Origin: Ryuthela nishihirai
Lineage: Eukaryota > Arthropoda > Arachnida > Araneae > Heptathelidae
Assembly (NCBI GenBank): GCA_038380435.1
Contig: JAWZYU010000010.1
Span: 48,580,135-48,644,134, forward strand
Direction of reading: 5' to 3'
DNA length: 64,000 nt
A program made the position numbers and the translations under genes. The notes under the pieces were generated by a model. It had not been told where the DNA came from, made no database searches, and saw only the letters and a list, made by a program, of their open reading frames with translations. Position 1 is the first letter of the stretch, and each line of letters begins with the position of its first letter. Below, one piece after another: positions 44,915-55,683 of this stretch.

Positions 44915-46477
44915 TGGAATTACTCTGTATCATTGTAATGGCTAAAAAAGCTGAAACAATTAGTTGGAATTATTTTTATCTATAAAATTACATTGGTTTT
45001 ATTTTGGGTTGATATCTAATAAATAGGTGAGTTTATTGTCCTATGGTTAGTACATCTTTATTATTATCAATTCACTACGTTCTTGATTTTGCCAGTTGTT
45101 CTTGGTGGAGGATTCTGTTGCAAGGTTGAACATCCAGTTTGGAGGGTGTCACAGAGATGATGAAATATGAAGTTGGAATCTATGATTGTTGTGCAATTAA
45201 TCAAGGTATATGCTAGATTTCCATGTATGTAGGGTTACAATATGTCTTCTAAAAGGAGGACATGCCCCTTGTTTTTATTCATGTCCTGGAATTTTGAAAA
45301 AAAGATGAAGATATCCTTCCTTTTGTAAAATTATAGCAAGTTTAAACTAAAATTAAAGCACTTTTTTTGTGTACTTTCTTTTTTTTTAATTTTTTGAACC
45401 CATGACAAGTATAATTTACTGTTAACCAGCAAAATAATTCACTGTAAATGCAACTTTTAAATGCTAAATTAAGGTCTGGTTACTGTTGTAAAAGTTAGCT
45501 ATTTTTGTAATCTCAATATTAGCAATTTGAATGCCAGATTGAAAAAAGTATGCAGCTTTAGAAAATTGCATAAAATTTGTTTTCTGCCCACAGATGGATG
45601 GAGCTATGAAAGTTTACAGCAGCTTTATTAATTTTAATTTATAATATAGAGGACATTGAAGGAATTAAGGGACTCTCATTATTTGTACAAGCCTTGAGTC
45701 CCTTAATTCCTTCAATGTCCTCTATATTATAAATTAAAATTAATAAAGCTGCTGTAAACTTTCATAGCTCCATCCATCTGTGGGCAGAAACAAAATTTTA
45801 TGCAATTTTCTAAAGTGCATACTTTTTTTCAATCTGGCATTCAAATTGCTAATATTGAGATTACAAAAATAGTAACTTTTACAACAGTAACAGACTTAAT
45901 TTAGCATTTAAAAGTTGCATTTACAGTGAATTATTTTGTGGTTAACAGTAAATTATATTGTCATGGGTTCAAAAAATTAAAAAAAAAGAAAGTACAAAAA
46001 AAAGTGCTTTAATTTTAGTTTAAAACATGCTATAATTTTACAAAAGGAAGGATATTTCATTTTTTTTCAAAATTCCAGGACATGAAATAAAAAAAGGGGC
46101 ATGTCCTCCTTTTAGAAGACATATTGTAACCCTACATACACTGGAAATCTGCATATACCTTGATTAACATGCACAACAATCATGATTCCAACATCATACT
46201 TCATCTCTCTGTGCCACTTACAAACTGGTGTTAACCCTTGCAACAGAATCTCCACTAGGAACAATGGCAAAATCAAGAACCATAGTAAACTCAACAATAA
46301 GGACTGTACTAACCACCACAGGACAATAGACTCTCCTATTTATCTGATATCAACCCAAGGAAAAGCCAAGATAATTTTGTAGATAAAAATAATTCCAACT
46401 ATTTGTCTCAGATTTTTTTTGCCATTACAGTATATAGAGTAATATAGATATAAAGATAGTAATATAGAGTAATTCTG
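44915..46477. repeat. large palindrome (foldback), arms about 750 bp, TTAA at both ends
   Basis: Left arm to 45675, 20-base spacer at 45676-45695, right arm from 45696. The innermost stem is GGAATTAAGGGACTC against GAGTCCCTTAATTCC. The arms stay alignable outward through AAGCTGCTGTAAACTTTC, AGGGTTACAATATGTCTTC, TGATTGTTGTGCA and GTTGGAATTATTTTTATCTA. They end at TTAA, with left TTAA 44911-44914 then TGGAATTACTCT, and right (minus strand) TTAA 46481-46478 then CAGAATTACTCT. Identity looks around 85-90 percent by eye. No transposase was found. It resembles a foldback or MITE-like inverted dimer. Confidence 0.9.
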
Positions 46478-46481
46478 TTAA

Positions 46482-48080
46482 TTTTTAATCTGCACTTTGA
46501 CTTAAATCACTTCCTTTCAAACTTTATATAATCATTTTCTATGAAGGTCATTAAATTGAAGTGAACAATTCCTATATTTGGGTAATTGAGTGATCTTTAC
46601 ACTCGCACAGGGAAATAAGTATACATAGGAGGAACTCATCAACATTAGAATCTAAGTATTGATCTGAAAGTGATAGACATTGTGTGGATTCTAGACAAAC
46701 ACTACATGAAAGCTTCCAAATTTTAATTTGACTATCAGGGCCTGCTGTTGATTATTTTCTGGATTCCAGCGTTACCATCAACTATAATCGATATTGCAAA
46801 GTTTGGATCGTTTAAGTCAGAAAATAAAGTCAAAGTACCCAGTACTTTTAAGTAGGAAGTTTTTCTTTTGTGGAATGACAATGCCATCCCCATATTGTCC
46901 AATTAGCAGAACAATGTTGAATAAGTATCATTAGGAGTGCCTGGAACACCCCCCTATAGTCCTGACCTCTCCCCATGTGATTTTTCACATTTTAGGTTCT
47001 GTAAAACAGTTATGAAAGGAAGAAAGTTGAAGTTGGACAAAGAGATACAGTGCCTGACCATAGGCACAGTATTCCTCAAACAACCAAAGCCATTCTACAA
47101 ATAAGGCATTTTGTTGCTAACTTTATTTTTGGACAAACGTCTAGCAAGCGTGGATAAATCTGTGGATAAATAAATTCTTTACGCTTCATTTCTTACAATG
47201 CATATAAATAAAAATGCATATAAATAATATACAATGCATTTATATGCATTATATACAATGCATATAAATAAAATAATTTTAAACTTTTTTTTTCATCAGT
47301 AAAACAACTGAACTTTATCCTGCAGTGGCTAACAGATATACTGTATATAGGTCATATTAAGTATCAAATGAAAGAGCATTTCATTCTGAATTATAGAATA
47401 ACAGAAATCCAAATGGAAAATGAAGGCTACTTAAGCTTAATTTAAAAGAAAAAACTAACTCTCTGTGGACACTTTAATGGTTAAAACATTTTTGAGTGAC
47501 TACATTTTTAACTTCATCTTTCTATATCATTTAAACATTAATATTTTTATCATACTACTAGAGGTAAAGTTTTAATATCCTTCAACGATTTATCACTCTC
47601 TTAAAATATTGCAAATTATACTTAGGCCTAAGCTAGTTTAAATGCGTCAATCTGAATATAAAGTTAAGATTTAGTTGTATTATAAATTAGAAGTTTGGAA
47701 CAAATTTTGAATGTAGAAAACAAAAAATATCATCAATTACTCATAATAACAAATAATATGTGCATTATTATTTTTAGTTGTTATTGTTAAATTTCTGTAT
47801 ATTGAATATTGATTGTAAAGATGGATGTTAAAAATATAGTGCTACATTGAGGATTAGTAAATTATACTGCTTTATTACTTTTAGTAGGATTTAGGAAGGA
47901 TTAATGAAAAAAAACAGTTAAAGTTTACATTTTTTATTTTACATATTAAATTAGCATTTAAAAATTGTATTTAAAGATATTATTGCTATTGGTAATGCTA
48001 AGAAGTGCATGGTCAGCTGTGAACCTTTTAATAACTTCAGTTATAAGCTCTAGTGCTTAAAGTATGTTAATATTGGATAG
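46482..48080. other. intron; AT repeats and one piggyBac-like end
   Basis: ATGCATATAAAT words recur at 47199-47272. At 47290-47480 the sequence shares phrases with the TTAA-flanked family (AAATGAAAGAGCATTTCATT, CTCTGTGGACACTTTAATGG) and ends at TTAA 47481-47484, read inward as CCATTAAAGTGTCC. The other end was not found. The exon E acceptor follows. Confidence 0.45.
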
Positions 48081-48215
48081 GCCTTTTTGGTAATCAAGGA
48101 GCCTCAACATTTGGTACTAAACTAGGATCTTTTGCTGGTGGAAGCTTCAGTGCTGGAGGAGGGTCTGTTGCTCAGTCTGGATTTGGTGCCTTTCAACAAA
48201 CACCAGAAAAAGCAG
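48081..48215 (+). CDS. Nup214: Nup214 exon E (LFGNQGASTFG / SVAQSGFG block)
   Basis: Acceptor ATTGGATAG ending at 48080; donor AAAGCAG|GTACAT after 48215. It enters with two bases (giving Ser with the A from exon D) and leaves with one. It encodes LFGNQGASTFGTKLGSFAGG, then SFSAGGGSVAQSGFGAFQQ, then TPEKAG. This lines up block by block with vertebrate NUP214 (LFGNSGAKTFGGFA, FSSGGGSVASQGFG). The acceptor has no proper polypyrimidine tract, which is odd for an exon after a 30.5-kb intron, but the homology leaves little doubt. It is too short to show in ordinary frame searches. Confidence 0.88.
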
Positions 48216-48504
48216 GTACATGTTCTTCTGTATGACATTTCCAAAATAAATAGCTGCAATCGTCTTGTAAGTCTCTGATTTGTAATTTATCCACCATGAA
48301 GGAAATGGTTATTGATTTTATTTTATTTATTTTATTCTTGTTATTCTTTTTACATAAAACAATAAATTATTGTTGCAATCTCTAAACAATGTCAAATTAA
48401 TTTTGACTTGATGATGATGTATTTTTGTGCAATTGTATTACATGAAATCTCTTTAACTAATTTGCTTTCTTTTCTGATTATGGTATGGTGAAGACCTTAG
48501 TGGA

Positions 48505-48649
48505 AGATGGGTTTTATTAGCATAAGACACTGTTCATAACTCTATATGCTAATTTGCAGTTATTACATAAAGGCAGCATGACCAAACCAGTACAGTCTCT
48601 GTCTGCACAATATGCTGTTTAAATGTGGTTGCAGATTCCTTTGTCCATG
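48505..48649 (-). mobile_element. old relic of the LINE C-terminal end
   Basis: Diverged plus-strand reading of the LINE 3' region: GACACTGTTCATAACTCTAT, GGCAGCATGACCAAACCAG, CTCTGTCTGCACAATATGCT. These match 54830-54910 of the nearly intact copy. The SINE at 48650 inserted into it; a few more LINE bases may follow after 49034. Confidence 0.75.
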
Positions 48650-49034
48650 GGGGCGGGGGTGGCTCAGTCGGTAGCGCGCCAGGCTCGTAATCTGTAGTTC
48701 CCAGGTTCGAGTCCCAGCTGGGTCAGCGTTGAGATTTGTCTCCGCAAAAATTCCCCGCCCTGCCCACGGTCAGTAGGGGACACCGATGGGCTTGGAAAGG
48801 CCGCCGTCCGTCGGATGGGACGTTAAGCCGTGGCCCCGTGTACGGGAGAGACATACCCTGTGCACGTTAAAGAACACGCTGGATGGCCTTGACGGGAGGC
48901 TACCATCTGTCTCCCAACAGCTGTTCCAGTGGGTCCCCTCCCCCAACCTTCTCTGAACCTTCGGGGTCCATGTGACCTGGCCATTTAGCCCATGGTGTGC
49001 AAAAAAGTGCCGCTCAGAGGTAAAACAACCCAAC
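48650..49034 (+). mobile_element. tRNA-derived SINE, family B, best-preserved copy
   Basis: 385 bp. The tRNA head has A box GGCTCAGTCGGTAGCGC, an anticodon arm with loop CTCGTAA (anticodon CGT, threonine-like), and B box GGTTCGAGTCCC. The core includes GATGGGACGTTAAGC and CACGTTAAAGAACACGCTGG. The 3' tail is AAAACAACCCAACC. The 12-bp target duplication CCTTTGTCCATG is perfect (48638-48649 and 49035-49046). It is the least mutated member and so gives the family consensus. Transcription by Pol III is expected from the boxes. Confidence 0.96.
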
Positions 49035-49166
49035 CCTTTGTCCATGAGTGGGTCTAGAAAGGAGGAGCTTTGCTTCCCCCTCCCCTTTTTTCTCTTGAGA
49101 ATGTTAGCAACTGAAACAGAGGCCAAAATATATATATTACAGATATTTTTCAAGAATTTTTATTAA

Positions 49167-49610
49167 TCCTTCCATGGCTCACATCTGGTATACAAGTTGA
49201 CAAAATCGAAAATGACAGACTGGTGATACCTATATCAAATTTTACAACATATGAAACTTTGATATTTTTTTTAATTTGCCATTTGAAAATTTTCTTACAT
49301 ATATTTTACACATATACGTTATTAATGCTTGAAAAATAATATTTTCTTCTTCCATTTGATGCACATTTTATTAAACTTTGATATGAATGATTTCATAAAG
49401 CCATCTGATTGCCATTTCTTAGAAGCGATATACAGTATTGCTGATTTTTGTTAATTCTACTCTATGCTGAAGCAGTCCCCTGATTTAAGCTCACAGATTT
49501 GATTTGAACTATTATCAAAAACATTTTCCTTAAAGTTTCAAAAATCTCCTAAAATATTAACAAAAAAGTTGCTATTTTTAAAAAAGTGAAGATTTTGGAA
49601 GAAATTGTGA
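49167..49610. mobile_element. piggyBac-like element, one end
   Basis: TTAA (49163-49166) is followed by TCCTTCCATGGCTCACATC. The following 430 bases match the reverse complement of 36425-36875: AAGCCATCTGATTGCCATTT, CTCTATGCTGAAGCA, TTTGAACTATTATCAA, GAAGATTTTGGAAG. A second end was not found. Confidence 0.65.
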
Positions 49611-51522
49611 AGTATGCATCTATGTTTTTTTTTTTCTTTTCTTTTTTTCTTCATTTTATGCTGTTATTTCTGTTTTAAAACCATTTCAGTATGCCTGGAA
49701 TTATTTTTATCATTTATCCCAGCATTCAACTACTCTCTGGCTACCAAAGCAAAATCACAACTAAAAATAACTTATTTGTGCAAAACTGGTGGTAAATACA
49801 TCATGGCCCAGCAATATGTAGATATTAGTAGCAAGTGTCTGCCATATACATTGTGTGCTTCATTAATAGCATCATGAAAAAAGGATAACTTTACAATTTT
49901 GAGTTTGTTATTTCTATAAATCTATCACAATTTTATTTCTTTGTATTTACTAGATTTGTATCTATCTTTTAGAATTATACTACCTTTGCTAGGTACAAAA
50001 ATGGGTGCCTTACAACTTGTTGTTTTTACTTCTATCGATTTATTGATTTGTGTTCTGGTAGATCTTTCACAGTTATGATATATCACTGAATGTAACAGTG
50101 GTTGGCTTATAACTTGTTTGTTTTCACTTCTATTGATTTTATTCCCATATACTAATACATTATTATAAATCGTTAAGAATCATGATACATCGCTGACTGG
50201 GAGAATGGCAATTTACGGTTTGTTGTTTCGGAAATTTTTTTAACATCACATTAGATTATATGATAATTTTTCTTTTAATATATCTTCATTTTCAAGCCAA
50301 AAAGATTTAATCTTTTATCATTTCCTGAAAATGAATAAAGTCTTGGATACAGAACCAAAAGCCTTGGTGCAGAAATTGGTCCTATGGTTGGAAGGGCAAT
50401 TTCTTCAAGGGTGTTATAACTTCCTTCCTGCCTTCTCCATCTATGCTGAGGACATTTTTTTACACAGATTTGATATACATAGAAATGATCAAGATCATAA
50501 CTCTTGCATATAATGAGAGTCAAATGTATTCAGTTCAGATTGGTCAGGAAAACCAAACAAAACTTCATCTGAATCTAGCAAACATTCTTGTGAAAATCAA
50601 ATGAAGCTGAAGGTGTTCGGATTGAATTTTCAATCTAAAAGATATATTTGCATCTTGCTTTAGTAGAAAACTCTTCTGTGCATATTCTGTTTCAGTAATA
50701 ATAATTGTACACATTTATATATCAACTGTATTAATGATTTATCATAAAGAAATATATAATTTTAAACAGATCAAATATTATCTGACTTTGCACACCAATA
50801 CTTGATATTTATCAAATTTGACTACTAGTGCAAACCAAAAAACATGTTATTATATTGCCAATGATCATGCAACTTGAAATGTTTGTTGTTACAGCAATTT
50901 TCGTATTTATTGTTCTGATTCATTGGTTTTTGTCCCAATAATTTGTCAATGTTTCATATGCAGTTACGTTTACCCTTTCATCTATTATCTGTGATTTGCA
51001 GAATTATCTGTGATTGTGAACTTTTATTCACTTCTTCAATGAGAGTAATAGATTATTATAATTTTATAGTGTTTTTTTTTAGAGGAGAGACCACACAAAA
51101 GACAGAAATAACCTAGAAACTCTGTTGGGCTTTCCTGGTTTCTGATATGACATGCAAACACATATACATTATTGAAAGTAACCTTTAAATTTTTAAATCA
51201 TCTACAGTGAAAAATGAAATTATATATTAGTGTACAATATATCAATGTTATTGTAACACTGTAAAAAAAAAAATGTAAACTTACCTAAAATTATCCCAAT
51301 TCGTTGTGTTCATAGGCAGCATTTAGGACTACTTTATCAGTGTCCAGCAGTAGTTGACTAACATTCATGGGTTCATTTTCCTCCATAATGGAATTGCCCT
51401 GGTGGAACCTTTCATAATGATTATCACTAACAACTCCAAAATGTAGTAACAAAAAAAGTATAAATGGGACTTTAGAAAATGTATTTTAGAAACATGTCAT
51501 TAAACCTTCAAAATTTAAAATT
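49611..51522. other. intron, no certain feature
   Basis: AT-rich. Two diverged stretches near 50005-50045 and 50095-50135 (TTACTTCTATCGATTT, TTCACTTCTATTGATTT) suggest an old duplication. Frames at 50275-50523 on both strands have no recognisable domain. Confidence 0.4.
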
Positions 51523-51712
51523 GTGGCAAGCAGCTGCTTGCCACAGGTCTGACAGAAGCCTGTTAGTTTATATGCCACAGTAGAAGATCTGTGAAGAAGG
51601 CGAGACCTCAGCAGAAAAACAACACAAACATCCATACCTTACCGGGCTTGAACCCAGGTCTCTTGATCAGTAGCCAAGCACACTAACCACTCAGCCATGG
51701 GATGGCACGTAC
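51523..51712 (-). mobile_element. tRNA-derived SINE, family A
   Basis: Minus strand: GTGGCAAGCAGCTGCTTGCC, ACAGGTCTGACAGAAGCC, ATATGCCACAGTAGAAGATC, GAGACCTCAGCAGAAAAAC, ATCCATACCTTACCGGGC, B box as TTGAACCCAGGTCTC, and A box as CTAACCACTCAGCCATGG. The extra GCAAGCAGCTGCTTGC at the tail end forms a small palindrome. Full length. Confidence 0.88.
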
Positions 51713-51997
51713 TTTTTTTCTACTGTTGCATGAGACAACTCTATCAGAACTCCACACCACTCGGGAGTGGCTGGGTGCATAGCTTTACTCACCAAAAAAT
51801 GGCTTTACTAGAAGAATAATGTTGCATCTGGTGAATAAAGAATTCTAGTTTTCAAAGAAAATGAAGTTTTTCATTTTCAGAGTTTTGCATCCAATAACAG
51901 CAGTAATTCATTCTGATGTGTGATTTGGAAAATGTAAATAGTAATATATTGCTTGCCCTACACAATGAAAAAAGTTGTGTTTTCTCATCCCTTAGTT

Positions 51998-52174
51998 TAG
52001 GGGTTCTCAATGTGGGGTACGCCGTGAGAGCTCAAAAGTCGCTAGATCTAGTAACAAAGTAAAAATAACCATTGTTATACTATAACTACAGTTTTACCTA
52101 TCTATACAAGGGGTATGTCAGTTACATACACATTTCCAGGGGATACATGAAGCATAAAAGGTTGAGAACCACTG
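51998..52174. mobile_element. hAT MITE, CAGTGGTTCTCAACC-type, copy 2
   Basis: Left AGGGGTTCTCAATGTGGGGT, right (minus strand) CAGTGGTTCTCAACCTTTTA. The 8-bp duplication is CCTTAGTT at 51990-51997 against CCCTAGTT at 52175-52182, with one mismatch. The interior matches copy 1 (AGAGCTCAAAAGTC, CTATCTATACAAGGGGT) but is shorter. Confidence 0.9.
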
Positions 52175-52439
52175 CCCTAGTTTTAAGGGACAAACCATTC
52201 AGTATATATATAATAATTTATTCATTATTGCTGTATTAAATTGTTATTTAAAATTTTTAAATTAAGTACTAACTTTTTAAAAATAAAGAGCTATTGGTTG
52301 AATTTTCGTTGATAATAATTTAATTAAATTGCACCTATATAAATTATACTTCTATTAGCAAGTTATCTGAGTAGCTGATCTTCAGCAACATATTCTATCA
52401 CCAGAAATTCTAGCATAAATATATTGTTTGCAGTAATAC

Positions 52440-53120
52440 ATGGCAGTTTTACATTTAAAGCCCTCTAGTAATGTAAATTAAATCCTTTTAGAGGATTTAA
52501 AAACTATGAATCATCATATTTTGTTAGTACTTATTCAATTCAAAAATAATTTTTCATTAAGCTCTTAAAGTAAAAAGTTGAGTTTTGCTACCACCCTGGG
52601 GGAAAAGGAACAATTGTTGCTTCCAGTGTAAACCCCTTAATCATCACATTCCACTACTAAAATTTAAAATTTCTAGTCCCGATTGTGTACAATATTCATT
52701 TAAGTTTTGAAGTTTTCAAAAAGTGCAAATCATAATAATGTAACTGTACCAACCAAAAAATATTTTTTTATCTCTAAAACAAACAATTATCTCTTTAAAA
52801 AAATGTTTTACACACCCACCCTGGAGGTAAGGGTGAAAAATCATTGTTATAAATGCAAACTTCATAATGTTCACATTTCACCACCAAAATTTTGGATTTC
52901 TAACAATTGTAATGCCTGCAATATTTGTTTAAAGTTTTGAAATTTTAAACCTTTTCCTGTAGAGGGTGCAATTATAGCTATTGAGATATTCTGAAATTTC
53001 AGATCATAATATTTCGTCAATACTTATTAAAACCCAAAGAGAATTTTTAATTTATCTATAGAAGCAAATAAGTTGAATGTCTACAGACAAGACGGACAGA
53101 CAGACACCAAAATGAAAACA
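52440..53120. repeat. degenerate tandem repeat, unit about 250-270 bp, then GACGGACAGACAGAC
   Basis: The phrases CACCCTGGGGGAAAAGGAAC / CACCCTGGAGGTAAGGGTG, TAATCATCACATTCCAC / TAATGTTCACATTTCAC, and AAGTTTTGAAGTTTTC / AAGTTTTGAAATTTTA recur in the same order about 240 bases apart. A third partial unit starts with ATCATAATATTTCGTC near 53003. The run ends with a GACGGACAGACAGAC stretch. Confidence 0.7.
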
Positions 53121-53881
53121 CTAGCTCATTTTTTCTGAAAAATTTTCATTTTTCAATATAATATTAAATTTGTTTTTGCAAGTAATCGGTTCAATATTTA
53201 AAAATTAGTGGGTGATATAAAAATTACCATGATTTTCATCGTAATCAAGAAATCTAAGTTTCACCTAATTTCACCAAAGAAGCAAAATCAATTTAGAAGA
53301 GGCTTATGTTAAATTATGGTGATTGCTTAATATTGAATGAGGTGAGCTAAGATATTCATATATAGTAAGATATTATCATTGTAGAATGACAGAAAGAATG
53401 ATATATAATAATATGTAAAGAATAAACTTTAATTATTCAGAATTCTAGTACTATTTGAATGAAGCTTAAACTTAAAAAAAATTGTGTGTACATTGCAATT
53501 TAAACCATATATATATATCTTGTTGGGATTCTGAAAATTTTGTTCTTGTATCATCTTATTGTGTGTGAATAAGAAATTTTATACTTAATGAGCAATAGGA
53601 AAAATTCTCTTTTCCTTGTCTTTTTTTCATTTCCTTGTCACCTTCAACCTTTGTTATTTATCTCTGAAAATAATAATAGCATAAATTTTTAATGTACATA
53701 TTTATCACACCTAAAGTGTTTTTAGTAGATCTGGTTTATCTTATAGCATTATAATATTTAGTGATTTAATCAAAAATATTAGCAAATTGATATTTTTTTT
53801 CTGATCACTTATGTAAGATGGTCTTAGAATGCAGAATTTTTTAGGGTTTTCTTTTGATTACTATCTTTATTTTATTTTTAG
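53121..53881. other. intron, no feature seen
   Basis: AT-rich. It ends in a good polypyrimidine tract (TTTATTTTATTTTTAG) before exon F. Confidence 0.5.
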
Positions 53882-54038
53882 GCAACTTTGCATCACCACC
53901 TGCCTTTGGAGGAAGTCCAACCTTTGGTGGCTCAGCAACATTTGGCAGTTCACCTACATTTGGTAATAATAGTGCTACTGCAAACAACTCAATTGGAGTT
54001 TCTTCGTTTGGCACTCAACAAGCATCGGGATTTGGAAA
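53882..54038 (+). CDS. Nup214: Nup214 exon F (SPPAFGGSPTFGG block)
   Basis: Acceptor TTTATTTTTAG ending at 53881; donor GGAAA|GTAAAA after 54038. It enters with two bases and leaves with two. It encodes GNFASPPAFGGSPTFGG, SATFGSSPTFGNNSATANNS and IGVSSFGTQQASGFG. The spacing of SPP.FGGSP.FGG matches the end of vertebrate NUP214 (FGSPPTFGGSPGFGG). Here the motifs change from FGQ to the GLFG/SxFG style typical of the extreme C-terminus, the part of NUP214 that in vertebrates binds exportin-1 most strongly. An intronic read-through would hit a stop at once (GGAAAGTAAA is followed by an in-frame stop). Confidence 0.93.
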
Positions 54039-54600
54039 GTAAAATTAATTTTTTGTGCATCAAGTAAAAAAAAATAAAGAAAAATGTTTTGTTTCAGAAC
54101 AAGTATTAGTGAATACTAGCCTTTTCACTGCTACTTCCAGATATACTTGTGCTACCCCTACAAGCCCTCCCTTCTAAGCACTGTTATACCCAGTTTGAAA
54201 TTCTCACATTCTGTTTAGATTTTCAGAATGCTTGCTGGTTTATTTTTATCTGCCTATTCTACCTCTTTTGGGGTTTATTTTGAATTGTTGCAGAAGGTTT
54301 GCTTTGCATGGAAAGTAGTAATGAACAAACTGAAAAACTCAGCAGTTAAAGAGTTAATTGTTTCATCTTAATATTTGAATATGTAGAGAAACAATAAAAA
54401 TTTAGGCAATGCACTGATATTTTATTGCAGCCAAAACGTTTTTCAATAACACTTTTTTTTTTCAACAGAAATGCAAAATGAAAAGAAATTCACAATTTGC
54501 TCATATAGAAAATAAAGAAGTTACAACTTTGGTAGCATCTCTATGTTTGGTTTTGCATATGACCCAAATACTAATAGCAAGATAACCCAACCTGTGTCAA
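54039..54600. other. intron, no feature seen
   Basis: AT-rich intron sequence, no recognised feature. Confidence 0.5.
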
Positions 54601-54651
54601 TTGCCTGTATTGATTTCATCATCATCATCATCATCCTCAAGCAGCCATGGG

Positions 54652-55683
54652 CTACGGAGGTCCAACCAGACTGTGCAATTTAGTTCTCCAAGCAAGTCTA
54701 TCCTGAGCTACATCTACTGCATCTGGCCACTGCACACCAATTCTAACAAGGTCCTGTTTGACATTGTCTGCCCACCGCATCCTAGGTCTCCCCTTCTTTC
54801 TGAGGCCTTTAGGCACACTGTTCATAACCCTATTCGCCAATCTATAATTATTCATACGGGCAACATGGCCAAACCAGCGGAGTCTCTCTCTGCACAATAT
54901 GCTGCTTAAAGGAGGTTGCAAACTCCTTTGCCTAACCTCATCATTAGTTACAAAGTTGAACCACCTAATGCCCAAGATACTGCGTAAACATCTGGAATCA
55001 AAAGCATCTAGTTTCCTGTTATCCTGTTTACAAAGTGTCCAAGTTTCACTACCATAACTAACCCTAGAAAGAACCAAACTATTATACAGTCTAATTTTAG
55101 TCTTTAGGTGTATACGCCTATTTCTCCACACTCTCCATAGATTCTTAAAAGTCCCAGCAGCAATCCCTATTCGTCTGTTAATCTCATGCCGCACATCACC
55201 ATTATCTGTTACATAGCTCCCAAGATAATTAAACTGTGACACCTGCTCAAGACTGCAACCATTCAGATTGACTGAATCACAGCCTACCTGACCAATTTTC
55301 ATCACTTTAGTTTTCTCTCTGTTTATAACCAAACCTACTCTACTACCAGTCTCATCAACAGCTCGAATGAAAGAGTTCATCTCATCAACATCATTTGCCA
55401 AAAGGGCTAAATCATCAGCATAATCTAAATCAGAAATTTTCGAATCTGCAGCCCATTTAAGGCCAAAATCTTTCCCTTGAAGTGAATTTCGCATAACATA
55501 ATCAATAACCAAGCTAAAGAGAAAAGGAGACAAAATGCACCCTTGTCGAACACCAGAAGTAATGCTAAACCAATTGCTACAAGCCTTACCAACTCTCACA
55601 CACGACTCAGTGTTATTATAGAGAGCTTTCATAATGTTAACTAACTTGTCTGGTATACCATATGATCTCACAATCAACCACAA
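54652..55683 (-). CDS. LINE ORF, part 2: reverse transcriptase palm/thumb and C-terminal domain (frame-shifted continuation)
   Basis: 343-residue frame continuing part 1 in the -1/+2 frame. Motifs: SGVRQGCILSPFLFSLVIDY (residues about 40-60), ISDLDYADDLALLANDVDEM with the catalytic YADD (about 90), LVINREKTKVM, FNYLGSYVTDNGDVRHEINR, RVSYGSETWTLCKQ, and C-terminal RERLRWFGHVARM and KGRPRMRWADNVKQDL, ending GPP*. The first Met is incidental; the true polypeptide would start in part 1. All RT catalytic residues are present, so this copy is inactive only through the frameshift as far as I can see. Confidence 0.92.
   Translation of the reverse strand: MWLIVRSYGIPDKLVNIMKALYNNTESCVRVGKACSNWFSITSGVRQGCILSPFLFSLVIDYVMRNSLQGKDFGLKWAADSKISDLDYADDLALLANDVDEMNSFIRAVDETGSRVGLVINREKTKVMKIGQVGCDSVNLNGCSLEQVSQFNYLGSYVTDNGDVRHEINRRIGIAAGTFKNLWRVWRNRRIHLKTKIRLYNSLVLSRVSYGSETWTLCKQDNRKLDAFDSRCLRSILGIRWFNFVTNDEVRQRSLQPPLSSILCRERLRWFGHVARMNNYRLANRVMNSVPKGLRKKGRPRMRWADNVKQDLVRIGVQWPDAVDVAQDRLAWRTKLHSLVGPP

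Noticed and set aside
17572..48080. Additional Nup214 exons inside the 30.5-kb intron
   Set aside because: Exons D and E join in phase and align contiguously with the family, and no FG-coding frame with splice sites was seen between them.
48650..48735. Genuine tRNA-Thr(CGT) gene
   Set aside because: The tRNA-like head continues without a terminator into a SINE body with target duplications.
50275..50523. Overlapping frames on both strands
   Set aside because: Neither strand shows a family motif; openness on both strands at this length is weak evidence.
54601..54909. Plus-strand frames such as the one starting with a Ser run and HGLRRSNQTVQ (also at 62557-62976 and within 25-26 kb and 56-57.5 kb)
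   Set aside because: Antisense of the LINE 3' region, where the Ser run is the GAT-repeat tail read backwards.
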